A DNA stretch of 64,000 nt from Patiria pectinifera (GCA_029964075.1 CM057146.1:10001501-10065500), one strand, 5' to 3'; shown: positions 10,977-22,945, numbered from the stretch's first letter. Translations and numbers: made by a program. The notes: generated by a model from the sequence alone, not told the origin.

Positions 10977-11134
10977 ACGCACTTACGCGATAAATTGTAA
11001 AATTTTGCATGTGCAGTTACACAAATCAGCTGTAGGGGAGCATTACTCTGTTGCTAGTGGGTCGTAACTGGGGCCATTACTGCAAACTATGTTTTTCAGG
11101 GTACACTGAAAAACCAAAGACTGCTTTATACAGC

Positions 11135-11663
11135 TTAAAGGGAATGTACATCATTGGCTTTTGCTGTAACTTTCAGAAATGAACTATTTGGGGGGTTAGT
11201 ATATTAGATCACATATTGTTACACTGACATGTTTGAAGTTTTGTGTTCGAAAATGCTTGAAAAACCAAGAAAAAAAAAAAACAAGTAGTCTGGTTCCCTG
11301 ACTCCACTAAAGATGAAATGGATCAAAAATGCCGGAAAATAATATTCTAAGGTAAGGGAACCAGTCTTGCTGGCCTACACCCGTTCATGAACATGGAGTA
11401 GCAAACAAAATTTGGACTGAAAAAAAAAAGCGTACATTTAAAGCAGTAGTTGAAATATAGTTAGGTTTTTCCAACGGTGGTCGACCGACCACCGTTGGAA
11501 ATGTATACAAAAGTACAATTTTTCTTGAAAATGACTTCACACCAGGTGCCATAATTTTATAGGATGCTTTAGACTGTCATTTACCAACATCCTAGTAAGG
11601 TATTTCGTAACAACTTGGTAGTTTTATTTTTCGATGTTTGCAAATGTTGTATTTTCCCTTTAA
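11135..11663. mobile_element. TTAAAGGGAA MITE with central palindrome, copy 1
   Basis: This 529-bp element is bounded by TTAAAGGGAATGTAC and, inverted, TACAA..TTCCCTTTAA. At 11469-11500 is a 32-bp near-perfect palindrome with arms TTCCAACGGTGGTCG and CGACCACCGTTGGAA. A second inverted pair, CTGGTTCCCT and AGGGAACCAG, sits inside. The TTAA ends recall piggyBac-type target preference (inference). Other copies are at 21220 and 29120. Confidence 0.85.
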
Positions 11664-11739
11664 ACCTGAATCAAAAGCTGTCAAAACTCCAGGAGTGGCA
11701 CTGAAGTACATTAGAATGGTTGTCAGTCTCATGACTTAC

Positions 11740-11887
11740 AGTGCCGGTTTCGGATGTCTCCTCTTCTATCAACGTATCGCCATCCTCTGCCTTGGCCATG
11801 GTCTGCTTGCCTCTCTCATCAGGTGTCTTCTCCTCGGGGAATGACTTAGGCTCATGAGTAATCACATCTCCCGAGATGGAGCCCATC
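11740..11887 (-). CDS. Exon 17 of window: acidic linker before TMD2
   Basis: The exon is 148 nt (1 + 49 codons). It encodes MGSISGDVITHEPKSFPEEK, a charged middle, and EEETSETGT at the end. The last residues match the EExAxxGxV motif that precedes TMD2 in MRP proteins. Ser/Thr next to acidic residues offer possible CK2-type sites (inference). The acceptor is CTGTCCAG and the donor GGCACT|GTAAGT. Confidence 0.92.
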
Positions 11888-11999
11888 CTGGACAGGGGAG
11901 GGAGGAGTCATATGTTTTTATTTATTCATTTCAGTATTTACAAATATTAAAATAAGCTAATTCCACTGAAAAGTCACAAACAGGTAAGAGCAAATTAAT

Positions 12000-13290
12000 G
12001 ATCTTCTCCAGACAAGAGAAGGGATGAGGCAATATCCCCTCCCATAACTCTGCAGGATCAAACACAAACAAACGTGTAAGAACAAAGCACCGAAAAAAAA
12101 TACATGAAAATTACATACAGAAAAGGGACACTTCAAGCCAGCATAACAGGTTAAAGGGGGTTGTTAAAAAACATGGCAATTACAAAGAAATAACTTGAGT
12201 AGGTGAGCAGTAAAAAAAAACGAGGGGGAAGTGATAAAAATGGGGGGTGAGAGGCAAAAAAAGAACAAAATTTAGTCAATGGTCCAATCCGAGTCGTATT
12301 TAGAAGAAAAAAAAAACGCTATAGGACGTGCAGTAACTGCACACTGGCTAATAGCTTTGGCAGGTTTCTTGGCCTCCCTTTTCACGGGCTTACTTCTGTC
12401 TGTCACCAGGGGGAATAGAGATTGAAGCCTTGTTAGGTTATCCTGTGTAAGGAATCCCCTACTACCAACTTCTAGACAAAACAGATTTACTGTTAACAAT
12501 ACAATCAGGTGAGGACAACACCCTGTTTATGGTTTCTATTATTACCCCACATGTTCTGATACACCGTGCCCTCTGGAGACATGCACACAACAGGGAACTA
12601 AAGATTGTATACGTCTCCACTGGGCAATTTCAATAGATGAATACGTCTCCACAAGGTTTTCACGAAATAAATATGGATTTTACTCAAAAACTAGGAATTT
12701 CCAAGGTATTTTGATTTGTCGCAAATGGTAGAGTTTTAGAAAAGGGATATTAAGTCCGAATTTCAGCCAAGGAAATTAATTCTGGTTAAAATAAGAGCAT
12801 TTTGAAACTGTACTTTCAAACTTGACAACTTTTACTACACGAGAACAAAGAAATGTCTCCACAAGGATACAAATTTCAGTATGTATGATCTGGTAATGTT
12901 TATAACACCTCACCCGCAGATTCTGTGTCTTGATTGGCCGAGAGCGAGTCACATGGTCCTTTTTATTTTTGCTATATTTCTGTACACGGCCAAAAGTACT
13001 ATACCCATAGTGGCCAAAAGTACTATACCATTAGCATGATTAGCAACCAAAGTACTATTCCATGGCGCGGTATTTGTGTGCAAATGCATGTTGGTGTGCA
13101 CATTGAGCGTTACGCGTGTTGTTCCCAAGAGCCAGCGAAACAGAGTTGGGTTAAACCAATTTGTGAAGGGGTGGTTTGGATGAGAGACATACATTTTCCA
13201 TCAATTTTGTATTAAAAAAGTTCACTGTAACTGTATTTAGATTTAAATAAAGTTAACATATTAAAACCAAGCGATATTGGCTGCTTTATC
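12000..13290. other. Intron 16 stretch with no recognised element
   Basis: No gene or clear repeat boundary was seen. A short direct duplication GGCCAAAAGTACTATACC occurs twice (about 12988 and 13012), and the word GTCTCCACAAGG recurs at about 12645 and 12853. Confidence 0.4.
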
Positions 13291-13300
13291 TCGTGGTGCA

Positions 13301-13404
13301 GTAAAACTAGCTTCCCTCGGTGATCCATGGAGCATTTTATTTTCCCGCAGCTACGCCTCAGGAAAAGAGAATGTCCATGGATCACCTCGGGAGGCTAGTT
13401 TTAC
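13301..13404. repeat. Long hairpin, about 43-bp arms
   Basis: GTAAAACTAGCTTCCCTCGG then TGATCCATGGA is mirrored by TCCATGGATCACCTCGG and GAGGCTAGTTTTAC, with a loop of about 18 nt. It is a foldback sequence of unknown origin in the intron between exons 16 and 17. Confidence 0.88.
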
Positions 13405-13992
13405 TACATCACTTGAAGCATTTAATATTTGTATAACATTCGCAGGGGCAGGTGACAGGTTTAATTGTCAAGCTTTCCCTGAGTCTCCGGCGATGGACAT
13501 GTATACACTTCAGTGGTTCCCTTTGGTTTTGTACACACCGTGTTTTGAACTTGAACTTGGCCATTTTACACAGCCTTTCGGCATAGCAAAAATCTCGCTC
13601 CGCAGCGGGGCCTCAGAGTGTTGCACAATATGAAGTTACGGTGAGAATACAAATAATGTACAAATGCCTCTTAAGAGTCAGTAATCGTGGTGTTTGACTT
13701 AATTAAAGATTTTGACAATATATCTTGTCTTTTCCAAAAATGGTGTTTTTCGGCAAAAAATAATCCTGGCGGCAAGTGGTTAAATGGCTGAGAATTCTAT
13801 GAATATTTTTTTTGTACATCAAAACAAGCTTTCTGTTGACAAAGGCAAATCTGGGGGTTCATAAGGTACCACCCGACAACTACAAAGAAGATAGCAGGAC
13901 ATATTGTCAGGAATGAAGAAATGGCCATGTGCTTATACTCCCCTTCCCCTTGCCAAATGTCTGAGCATCTAAAGACCCACAAGTTATCTTAC

Positions 13993-14098
13993 TTGATAGA
14001 CTCAGCAAGTTTCTGGCTCTGGTCCGCTTCTGACAGCATGGCGATGGAGCTGGTGGCTTCCTCGTTCAACGTCGCCATCTGCTCGGATAAGGATGAAT
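13993..14098 (-). CDS. Exon 16 of window: linker after NBD1
   Basis: The exon is 106 nt (2 + 34 codons + 2). It encodes SSLSEQMATLNEEATSSIAM LSEADQSQKLAESI. It is polar and Ser/Glu-rich, as expected for the regulatory linker between NBD1 and TMD2, and is poorly conserved between family members. It is supported mainly by clean splice sites (TTTTGCCCGTAG and ATCAA|GTAAGA) and by exact phase with both neighbours. Confidence 0.85.
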
Positions 14099-14205
14099 CT
14101 ACGGGCAAAAGATACAGGAGTCAAGAGAAACCAGCCAATACAATGTAGACTTTTCCGACGACCAAACTTAGCAGCCATAACAAGGTAAGCACCAGGCCCA
14201 TGCTC

Positions 14206-14472
14206 GGGGCCCAATTTCATAGCACTGCTTAACAGTAAGCAGACAAGATGTGCTTACTATAGCAGAAAATCATGCTGCTGCTTAAGCACTATTTCATGCT
14301 AACGGTTGCACGCGCATAGGGATTTCTATTGTTACGTCACTGATTTAAGCAAAGTTTTCTTCAGGGGTTAAGCATGCTTTTGCTGTGCTTACTGCTTAAC
14401 GGTCCCTATGAAATAGATGGAGGCTTGGTAAGCACAAAGTCGGCTTTTAAGCAGCGCTGTAAAATTAGGCCC
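14206..14472. mobile_element. GGGCCCAATTT MITE inserted in another repeat
   Basis: The termini GGGCCCAATTTCATAGC(A)CTGCTTAA and GGGCCTAATTTTACAGCGCTGCTTAA (read from the other strand) are inverted repeats. The 267-bp element interrupts the sequence CATGCTC|AGGTGG, which is found uninterrupted at about 1513-1530, so the locus near 1.5 kb serves as an empty site. Confidence 0.88.
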
Positions 14473-14760
14473 AGGTGGTTCACAGGTTCTCATGAGGTTT
14501 TCAAATTATACCACTCTTCAATTTAACCAGTTTGCGCCGGAGGCGAAAGTTTTGCGGTATTCGGAACGCATGACAGATAAACACGCAGGGAGCGAGGCAG
14601 GAAATATCTGTCAGCGACCCACTCGCAGCGAGCGAGGCCAGAAATATGAGTGTGCTGCCTGAGGGTGATGGCTTCAACCCGCCTGGCTTGAGGTCCAGTG
14701 AAAAGAAATCCCGTGCCTCGTTCTGTTCTTGTCAAAAAATCCCGGTGTGAACTGGTTAAG
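14473..14760. mobile_element. Repeat family with AACCAGTT ends, copy 3
   Basis: TAACCAGTTTGCGCCGG to GTGTGAACTGGTTAA contains CACTCGCAGCGAGCGAGGC and GAGTGTGCTGCCTGAGGG, closely matching 1575-1821. The upstream AGGTGGTTCACAGG block belongs to the same larger repeat. Confidence 0.78.
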
Positions 14761-14845
14761 AATCCATGTGACATGAGTGTGAGTGTAGCACCAATTAATG
14801 CTCAAATTGTGGTCATGAGTTTTAATAAACCTAAAACATAATAAA

Positions 14846-14945
14846 GTCACGCTTTGTTTACAAAAGTGGGGACAATTAGCTCTCGTCCCCGACTGGCTCC
14901 CACAGGAAAGGGCACATGTAAACAAGGTGTGACGTCATTTTGTCT
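14846..14945. repeat. Foldback relative of the 18196-18334 element
   Basis: AGTCACGCTTTGTTTACAAA faces TGTAAACAAGGTGTGACGTC. The same words form the arms of the element beside exon 13. Confidence 0.65.
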
Positions 14946-15210
14946 TAGGTCTGTTGCAATCAGCAGATTAGTCTACGGTTACGATGCCAAATCTTCACGT
15001 CAACCCTCAACAAAATCTGAAGGCAAAATTTGCGCCCCGCACAATTTTCAAACCTCACTGCAACACCTATTTGGAGCTGATCCTTGATTGTTTTGTTTTT
15101 TGGTAGCCTTGTGTGTGTTTAAAAGATATTTATAAAATTAAATGTGACATTCTCGCAAGGCTTATAAATGAGTGTGCACAGGGAAAAAGTGCTTCTAGCA
15201 TGTCTAGTCA

Positions 15211-15672
<462 letters not shown>

Positions 15673-16141
15673 TCAAATAAAACACATTCAATTCTGCATG
15701 TCTATGGTCACCATGCTCGAGTTTTTTTCAATGTTTAAAAAGAGATATTTGATGCACCATTTCAATGCCATCTTTCCTGCGATGAAGAGCAGTTAGGCCA
15801 CATGCAATCAATCCATATGTACATGTATGTGTACATGCATTGACAGTTCAATATTTAGTAGTAGTAGAAACATTTATTTCAATGTTGCCGTTTCCACACA
15901 ATAAAATGTTACAATGCCGTGTAAACATATTATACAGAGCAAAATGCAAGGAGTTAAGTAATTGTGTATAATAATGTACATGGATCAATACTAGAACAAA
16001 TTTACGACAACATTTAGGTATAAGGTGAAGCGTCACGCTTTTGTACCCTAACCTATCGACAGACAAGTGGACATGACCGAGAAAAACAGAGACAGTGACA
16101 AAGGACAAAATGGACAACAGTGAGACACACAAAGACACAAC

Positions 16142-16291
16142 CTAGAAAAACACAAACTGGTATGAGACGAGGGCACACATCCAGATTCATAAATTATAAC
16201 TAGTTATTCGAATAAACATAGAAAAACACAAACTGGTATAAGACGAGAGCATGCATCTAGATTCATAAATTATAACTGGTTGTTCGAGTAA
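16142..16291. repeat. Two-copy tandem duplication, about 77 bp
   Basis: TAGAAAAACACAAACTGGTA to GATTCATAAATTATAACT is present twice in direct order with few changes. Confidence 0.85.
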
Positions 16292-16591
16292 GAATTGAGT
16301 AGATGTGATCTAAGATGTGATTTAGCAGAAACCCTGCCACTGGTTCCCGCCTCCTGGATACATTTTCATACAGAACGATAATGGAGGGAATGGAAAGCAG
16401 TCTGCACACCTACCATTGTATGTAAGTGAATCATTTTTGCAACAGGCAGCATGTGTGAACCAGTGTCTCGTGAAACCAGCATGAGTGTCCTTCCAACAGT
16501 AGAACATCGGTTTTCGTAATGAATGCAAATTTTAAGCCCGAAAAATGCTGTTTCCCAGATAATAACCGAAGACTTTAACTTAAGCAACAGC

Positions 16592-16807
16592 ATAAGCCAG
16601 TTCCGTATTTCAATGACCCGGGGTCATTCGGGATGACATCGCTGACGTGATGTTACGCGGTGTTATGCGCACGCCCATTCTGCTGGTAATTTACACGTTA
16701 ATGTCGTACGCCCGCGTTCATGCGCCTTCGAAACGTTCGATTATCCCGAATGACCCATGACCATTATCACTGTGCACATGCACAGTCGAAATAACGAACT
16801 GGCTTAT
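16592..16807. mobile_element. Short foldback MITE with ATAAGCCAGTT ends
   Basis: The outer arms ATAAGCCAGTTCCGTATTTC and GAAATAACGAACTGGCTTAT are inverted. Inner CGGGGTCATTCGGGAT and ATCCCGAATGACCC are also inverted. It is 216 bp and non-coding. Confidence 0.8.
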
Positions 16808-17224
16808 TACATGGTATATATCAAGACAAATACAGTAGGCATGGTAGGGAAGATATCGAATTGACACTAATGCAGCACACTCCCCGACCCTCCAAAATCC
16901 ACCAGGAATTTGTGAAAGATTTTGCAGGAATGTACAGCTCGTCATTATTCTACCTCAGGCAAAACTGCCTGGAGATATAGAATAATGAACTAAAACAAAC
17001 ACAAACAGGGGTGTTAGTGACCACTGATAGAAATAGCTGAAAAACAGCCGAAAAAGGTGTAAAAAAGCTGAATTTTGAAAATCTCCCATACTTTTGTACA
17101 CAGCAAGTGAGGGAAAAAGCTGAAAAACAAGCTGAAGTCCAAAACAAAAAAAAGCTGAAATCAGCTTTAAAGCTGAGATTTCACACCCCTGCACAAAGAA
17201 TGACCAACCAACAGACAGCCTCAC

Positions 17225-17401
17225 CTTTTCCCCTATTTCAGTCAGGTCCCCACCGGGAAGCATGTCCAGGTCTGGTACCAAGGCACAGGCCTCAATTACC
17301 GTCTGGTACCTGTCCTCCTCCAGTGCTTTACCAAAGGTGATGTTGTCCCTCAGGGTGGCGTTCTGGATCCACGCCTGCTGGGGCACATAGGCGACCGAAC
17401 C
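17225..17401 (-). CDS. Exon 14 of window: NBD1 Q-loop region
   Basis: The exon has 59 codons, phase 0 to 0. It encodes [24 protein letters not shown] with the Q-loop Gln, then helical-domain residues ending [12 protein letters not shown]. This is a textbook match to MRP1 ([20 protein letters not shown]). The acceptor is GCTTTCAG and the donor GAAAAG|GTGAGG. Confidence 0.97.
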
Positions 17402-17426
17402 CTGAAAGCAACACAACAAAATTAAA

Positions 17427-17485
17427 GGTAGGGCATCTGCACTAGAAAGCAGGAGGTCGTGGGTTCGAGTCCCACCAGAGTGATT
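17427..17485 (+). repeat. tRNA-like SINE head
   Basis: GGTAGGGCATCTGCACTAG resembles a pol III A-box region, and GTGGGTTCGAGTCCCAC is a perfect T-arm/B-box. The same pattern on the minus strand at 24237-24304 shows it is a dispersed SINE, not a tRNA gene; there is no 7-bp acceptor stem. Confidence 0.7.
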
Positions 17486-18195
17486 TTTTCCAACTATCAC
17501 TCGGGAGGGAACACACTGAGTACACAGTGGTTACACGTCGGTGAAGGGCAAAACCTAATTTGATTTACAACAAAACTGGTAACAAAGCTGTGGGCACGTT
17601 TGATCATTGGCCATTGGTCAACTTGTGGTTGTTTTCTTCACTTATGTTGCAATACACAACAACTTGATAGGCTAGTCCAAAATAGCCACCTAGTCCAAAC
17701 AATACATCAAAGTAAACCACCACAAAAAAACACTGGGATAAATCAACAAAACAAAACAACTACAAATAGGTCAAAAAAAGACTTGGAAGCACTCACTAAA
17801 TTACAACACTGAACAATGACACCCAGTTTTATTTAAAACTTATTATGGAGAACCGAAGTGAATACGTCACGCGAACAACATGTGTGTATTAAAAAGACAT
17901 TAGCGTGTGATTCAGCCCGAGAACCAAAACACGCGCGTACTCCATTCGTTTGCACTACACTTTCTGATTCTAAATGACCTCACATTTCTGTGCGCCATTA
18001 TGTCTTTTTTTTTTTTTTTAGGAAAACTGGATTATTTTTAGAAATTACAAGACTTTATAATCATTCCAAATTTCACAAAAATCCGTCAATGCCCTCCCAA
18101 GATCCTGGGGAGGTGCGAGTACAATCCACCTGCTTTCAAAACAAATACATCGACTCCTCAGTCCTATCAGGGTTGTGATTACTTCAGAGAGACAA

Positions 18196-18481
<286 letters not shown>

Positions 18482-18527
18482 TCAGATCAAAAGAAAAATA
18501 ACAATAATAGATTTAATTGTAATTTGT

Positions 18528-18948
18528 GACCTGTTCTGTCAAAATCAGACTTTTCTCTGGGCATAAGGTCAAAAATGAGATTTTTACATATTGTTAAAAT
18601 ACGTTCTTTTTCCTTTTAATAGGTGGTTGAATTTTTGAAACCGGTCATTCCTGGGCAGAGTTATGCTATTTTGAAGTTCATTGAGTCGAAAAGTAGAACA
18701 CGGAGAAAATGGCCACGAACGTCACAAAACAGACATTTCTTTAACTGAAATACCTTTACAAATCATCAAAAATACTATATTAAGAGTTCAAATTAGGGTG
18801 TCAAACTTTTATAGCATATTTTAGACATGTTCAGGATTACAAAGATGTAAAAATTTGAAAATCGAAAAAAATCACCCCCACAGCGTGTTTTGGCCTTATC
18901 TCAATTTCAACCTCTGCCCAGAAGCGTCTGCTTTTGACAGAACAGGTC
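18528..18948. mobile_element. 421-bp MITE with GACCTGTTCTGTCAAAA ends
   Basis: The left end GACCTGTTCTGTCAAAATCA and right end, reversed, GACCTGTTCTGTCAAAAGCA match at 22 of the first 23 bases. Inner CTGGGCATAAGG and CTCTGCCCAG also mirror. AT-rich interior, no ORF. Confidence 0.85.
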
Positions 18949-19000
18949 AAATTTATGTTATTCTTAAATGAAAGAGAGGGTGATTATGTGTGTGGATATG

Positions 19001-19490
19001 CAGGGCGAGTAAAACAAACCGAAACCCAAATGTCGGGACCACTGTTTTAGTGAAGTTTTGCATGTAGCACTTTCTAGGATAAAAAATTAATAAGTCATAA
19101 GCTTTCTTTTAATACAAAAATGATTCAAATCACTCGCATATTTTTTAAGTTATGGAATTTTGAACACAAACACCGTCTTAAAGTTCTGTCCACGGATCAC
19201 AAAAAAAGCAAGTGTTCTTTCAGCAAAACGAAACAATTCACATGCATTCCTATGAGAATTGTTTTCGTTTTGCTGAAAGAACACTTACTTTTTTGTGATC
19301 CGTGGACAGAACTTTAAAATGGTGTAAAAATTCCGTAACTTGAAAAGTACATGAGTGATTTGAATGATTCTTGTACTAAAAGAAAGCTTAATGACTGGGC
19401 TTTCATATCCTAGATTTTGAAAGTGCTACAAGCAAAACTTCATTCAAAAATTAGTCCTGCCATTTGGGTTGCTTTTTTCAACTCGCCCTG
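19001..19490. mobile_element. 490-bp foldback element with CAGGGCGAGT ends, copy 1
   Basis: CAGGGCGAGT opens and ACTCGCCCTG closes. The whole element is two mirrored arms of over 200 bp, including AAAGTTCTGTCCACGGATCA facing TGATCCGTGGACAGAACTTT and TCTTTCAGCAAAACGAAA facing TTTCGTTTTGCTGAAAGA. The ends recall Tc1/mariner-derived MITEs (inference). A copy of the same length is at 23701. Confidence 0.9.
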
Positions 19491-20349
19491 TAGAGCGCCG
19501 GAACCCTGCAGAAGCCATGTCAGATTCTGGCTGACGTGAAAGGGGTTTCTGAACTCTCGGTTTTGGACCCATGTACATTCCTTGAATTTTTCGCTAGTTT
19601 TCTTGGAGAGTAAGCAAGCATGGGTAGGTGACTTGACTGCTTGTCGTTGCTGCTGCCAGCCACACCTTATTGCGAGCCAGCTTGTCTATATTTTGCTGTG
19701 TTTCTCACGTGGTTTTGCCATGGGTAGCACGCCACATATGCATACACATATCGTGTACATGCATATCGTGTAGTTTGCCCAAACATCCCGAGGCATAGGT
19801 ACACAGGCCGGTAAGTGTTTCAACTTCGTAAGTTTTGATGTTATCTTAAATAGCACTTTACGACACATTTTTATGCCATGAATACTCAAGGTTGGAAGCC
19901 AAGTCTGTATGAAACATTTCTATGGAACAAATCAATGGAAATTGAGGTTTATAGAACCAGAAAAGCAATTTCTCATGACAAGAGATAACCAAGGATAAGG
20001 AGAGATGGTTATTTCAAATAATTAAATAATTGAATATTGGATTCATAGTCAATTGTATATTTGTAATTAAATTAATTTCTATTCTTCTGTTTTCTGTTAT
20101 TTCAGACTGCTGAAGAATGACTGTCGTTTTTTTGTAGTAATAAAATTTTGATCAATTTATAGTGGAATATATACCCAGTGTCACTTTCAAATTTTCTGCG
20201 TAACCTTTCCAGCTCGGTTACACAGAGATTTTGGATAGAGTAAAAAGCCAATGAGGTACTGCACAGCACTCAATTTTGGCATTTGTAGAAGGTTCCAACT
20301 TTCCTGAAACACTAAGAGGGGTAAAATTTTACTGGAAGTCTCAACTTAC

Positions 20350-20416
20350 TTTCTCAGAATTGGACTTTCATCTTTGGACCACGAAAATTCACCGTTCTCC
20401 ACCAAAACAGCCTGGC
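20350..20416 (-). CDS. Exon 12 of window: first strand of NBD1, A-loop
   Basis: The exon is 67 nt (2 + 21 codons + 2). It encodes QAVLVENGEFSWSKDESPIL R. The Trp in FSW takes the place of the usual A-loop aromatic that stacks on ATP adenine; MRP1 NBD1 also has Trp there (FTW). The acceptor is TTTACCCAG and the donor AGAAA|GTAAGT. Confidence 0.93.
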
Positions 20417-21153
20417 CTGGGTAAATATAAGACAGAGGATGAGCGGAGGAATCAAGCAATACAAGAATACACATCTGAGGTGGCAGCCAGGCAGGAAAAC
20501 AGCTCAGCCTCTCATTTGCTGTGCTTCGCATCTTTTCATTTTTCCCAACGTCATTTTATGAACAAGCAACTTAGCCTGCGTCTTCTCATAGCGTCTGTGG
20601 AGACATCGTCACTGATATTTTCCACAAGAAAATACAGTAGAAGGAAAGTTGCATTTTCCACAAGAAAGTTGTAAAAAATTCACAGGCTTTTACAAAAGCA
20701 GGATTTGGAACGAGAACCTGCTTTACATAACCAGGTACAGATATTTCAACAACTACATAAAAAGGGACATATAATAGAGTCAATAAACATTACATAAACA
20801 TTCGTAAATAACCCAAGACAGTTTACCCATTCCTAATGGTCGAGAGCCCGTCACGTGGCCAGTTTTTGATCGGTTGATAAATTTACATGGCTGGCTGGTC
20901 TTAAACACTTTTTCAGTGTCACATGAAATTTGGACTCCTATGAAATCCGGTGCCAGCACCATTTTATTGGTTGAAAGTCTACAAACCTCATAAAATCATG
21001 CAAAATACTACCAGTGAGTCAGTATTTCATAGCCCTAAATTCACACTACACCGGTGCATCTGTTTTGTGCGCCACGTCACGCAGTACTCGCGTCAATCTC
21101 CATAATAGGAGTCATTTACCAGAGGGCCATACCATTGTTTAGGTAGAGGGGTG

Positions 21154-21186
21154 TGTTGATAATTACCCGAGGTGAAAATTATCAAC
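21154..21186. repeat. Short hairpin
   Basis: GTTGATAATT and AATTATCAAC are separated by about 13 nt. It is too small to classify. Confidence 0.5.
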
Positions 21187-21219
21187 ATCCAGACTCCAAC
21201 CGGTATTAAACCAGAGTGT

Positions 21220-21751
21220 TTAAAGGGAATGTACATCATTGGCTTTTGCTGTAATTTTCAGAAATGAACTATTTGAGGGGTTAGTATAATAGATCAAATA
21301 TTGTTACACTGACATGTTTGAAGTTTTGTGTTCGAAAATGCTGGAAAAACCAAGAAAAACACAAATGCTCAAGTAATCTGGTTCCTTGACTCCACTAAAG
21401 ATAAAATGGATCAATTTATAGATGCCGGAAAATTGTAAGGTAAAGGAACCAGTCTAGCTGGCCATGCACCCGTTCATGAACATGTAACCAATAGCAAACA
21501 AAATTTGGACCGAAAAAAGTGTAAAGTTGGAGCAGTAGTTGAAAAATAGTTAGGTTTTTCCAACGGTGGTCGGCTGACCACCGTTGGAAATGTATACAAA
21601 AATACCATTTTCTTGAAAATGACTTCACACCAGGTGCAATTATTTTACATTATGCTTTAGACTGTCATTTACCAACATCCTAGTAAGGTATTTCGTAAAA
21701 ACTTGGTAGTTTTATTTTTCGATGTTTGCAAATGTTGTATATTCCCTTTAA
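21220..21751. mobile_element. TTAAAGGGAA MITE with central palindrome, copy 2
   Basis: It is 532 bp with the same ends as the 11135 copy. The palindrome at 21558-21589 reads TTCCAACGGTGGTCGGCTG and onward, with one mismatched centre pair. It lies 75 bp from the exon 11 donor side. Confidence 0.87.
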
Positions 21752-21825
21752 CACCTCCTTATCCCACATTTATTCCCTTAGTAATTAAGATAAAGTTATG
21801 AACAGATCAAATTTTCTGTACGCAC

Positions 21826-21913
21826 CAATTTCTCTCGTTTGGGATGAAACGTTGGACAGATCCAACTCATCACTCTTGAGGAAGCTTTGGATTCTCTTCA
21901 CCGACACACTTGC
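21826..21913 (-). CDS. Exon 11 of window: end of TMD1, linker to NBD1
   Basis: The exon is 88 nt (29 codons + 1), too short for ORF lists. It encodes ASVSVKRIQSFLKSDELDLS and a polar tail ending TREI. It corresponds to [20 protein letters not shown] of MRP1. The acceptor is TTTTCAG and the donor AATTG|GTGCGT, completing a Gly codon with exon 12. Confidence 0.93.
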
Positions 21914-22187
21914 CTGAAAATTAGGAACCAAACCTTAGTTATGATAATAACAACAATAATAATTTGGGGGCTAATCATCCTTACTCACAGCAGACGCTGA
22001 ATTGCGAAGGACGCAGCTCTGCACCATGGTCGAACCAAAGGCATGTAAAGGCGCCCGAGGCAGCCGCCATATGACCCATCTCTGACCACACAGCAAGATT
22101 GAAAGTGTTTATTTTTGCGGAGGGAGGAAAACCTGAAAGCCCGGAGAAAAACTGTCATGGCACAGGAGAGAATCAACGAACAACTCT

Positions 22188-22268
22188 ACTCACGTGTGAC
22201 CCCTGCCAGGAATCGAACCTAGGCCACAGCGATGAGGAGCAAGCAGTTTACGCACAACGCCACCCATG
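22188..22268 (-). repeat. tRNA-like SINE head
   Basis: The minus strand reads GGTGGCGTTGTGCGTAAAC, a degenerate A-box, and CTAGGTTCGATTCCTGG, a B-box with paired arms. It is treated as a SINE relic because there is no acceptor stem. Confidence 0.6.
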
Positions 22269-22672
22269 CTATGGTATTTTTTATGTTATATGAAATATAT
22301 CAAATACCATGTATTAATGGATGTCTGTCCATAGGCAAGACACTTTACAGCAATAAAACAGATTCACATTACACTGCATCATCAAGCATTTTCCACAAAG
22401 ATGACACTTCTCACTTAATATATTTCATTCATTGCTTACATGCAGTACCACATAGGCAAAGGTGGATACAAAAGTCATGTCAATAAACACCGGTAGCCAT
22501 TCCTGTTTTTATAGACCAAGTGCCTTGTGATGATGTCATGCTGACAGCAACCGCCGGGCAACCCACACATTCAGGCATGTATTGCATGTTATTTGGCCCT
22601 CATAAAACAGTACAGCGCGACCTAAAATACCCGCAAATTTTTTTTTGCGAGGCTCTAGCGTCGCCGTGGAAA

Positions 22673-22808
22673 CACGTCCCGCCATTATTTTGATATCATT
22701 TTAAAGCTTGGAATCTGAACTTTTTCCCTGGCGAGTATTGGTTTGATATAAAGGGATAAAGATAAGATTCTTGTTAAGCTTTAAAATGATATAAAATTTT
22801 GGGACGTG
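22673..22808. repeat. Foldback element, about 35-bp arms
   Basis: CACGTCCCGCC and ATTTTGATATCATTTTAAAG face CTTTAAAATGATATAAAAT and GGGACGTG. It is a probable MITE remnant. Confidence 0.75.
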
Positions 22809-22867
22809 CTGTATATGCCAACACTTTTAAATAATTTATGTTTGTTCAAAGTAAAACAAAGAAATTG

Positions 22868-22945
22868 ACTAGAGCTGAGCTTGAACCTGCGACCTCCGGA
22901 TTGCCGTTCCAGTGCTCAACCAACCGAGCTATCCAGCCCTATGTT
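22868..22945 (-). repeat. tRNA-like sequence (SINE head)
   Basis: The minus strand reads GGGCTGGATAGCTCGGTTGG TTGAGCAC (A-box) and GGTCGCAGGTTCAAGCTC (B-box). The pattern fits an Ala/Val-type tRNA body but the stems are broken, so it is not called as a gene. Confidence 0.65.

Noticed and set aside
17427-17485. tRNA gene with a good T-arm
   Set aside because: It lacks an acceptor stem, and a diverged copy at 24237-24304 shows it is a dispersed repeat.
20276-20674. 132-codon plus-strand open frame
   Set aside because: It is antisense to exon 12 and extends into intron; composition is intron-like.
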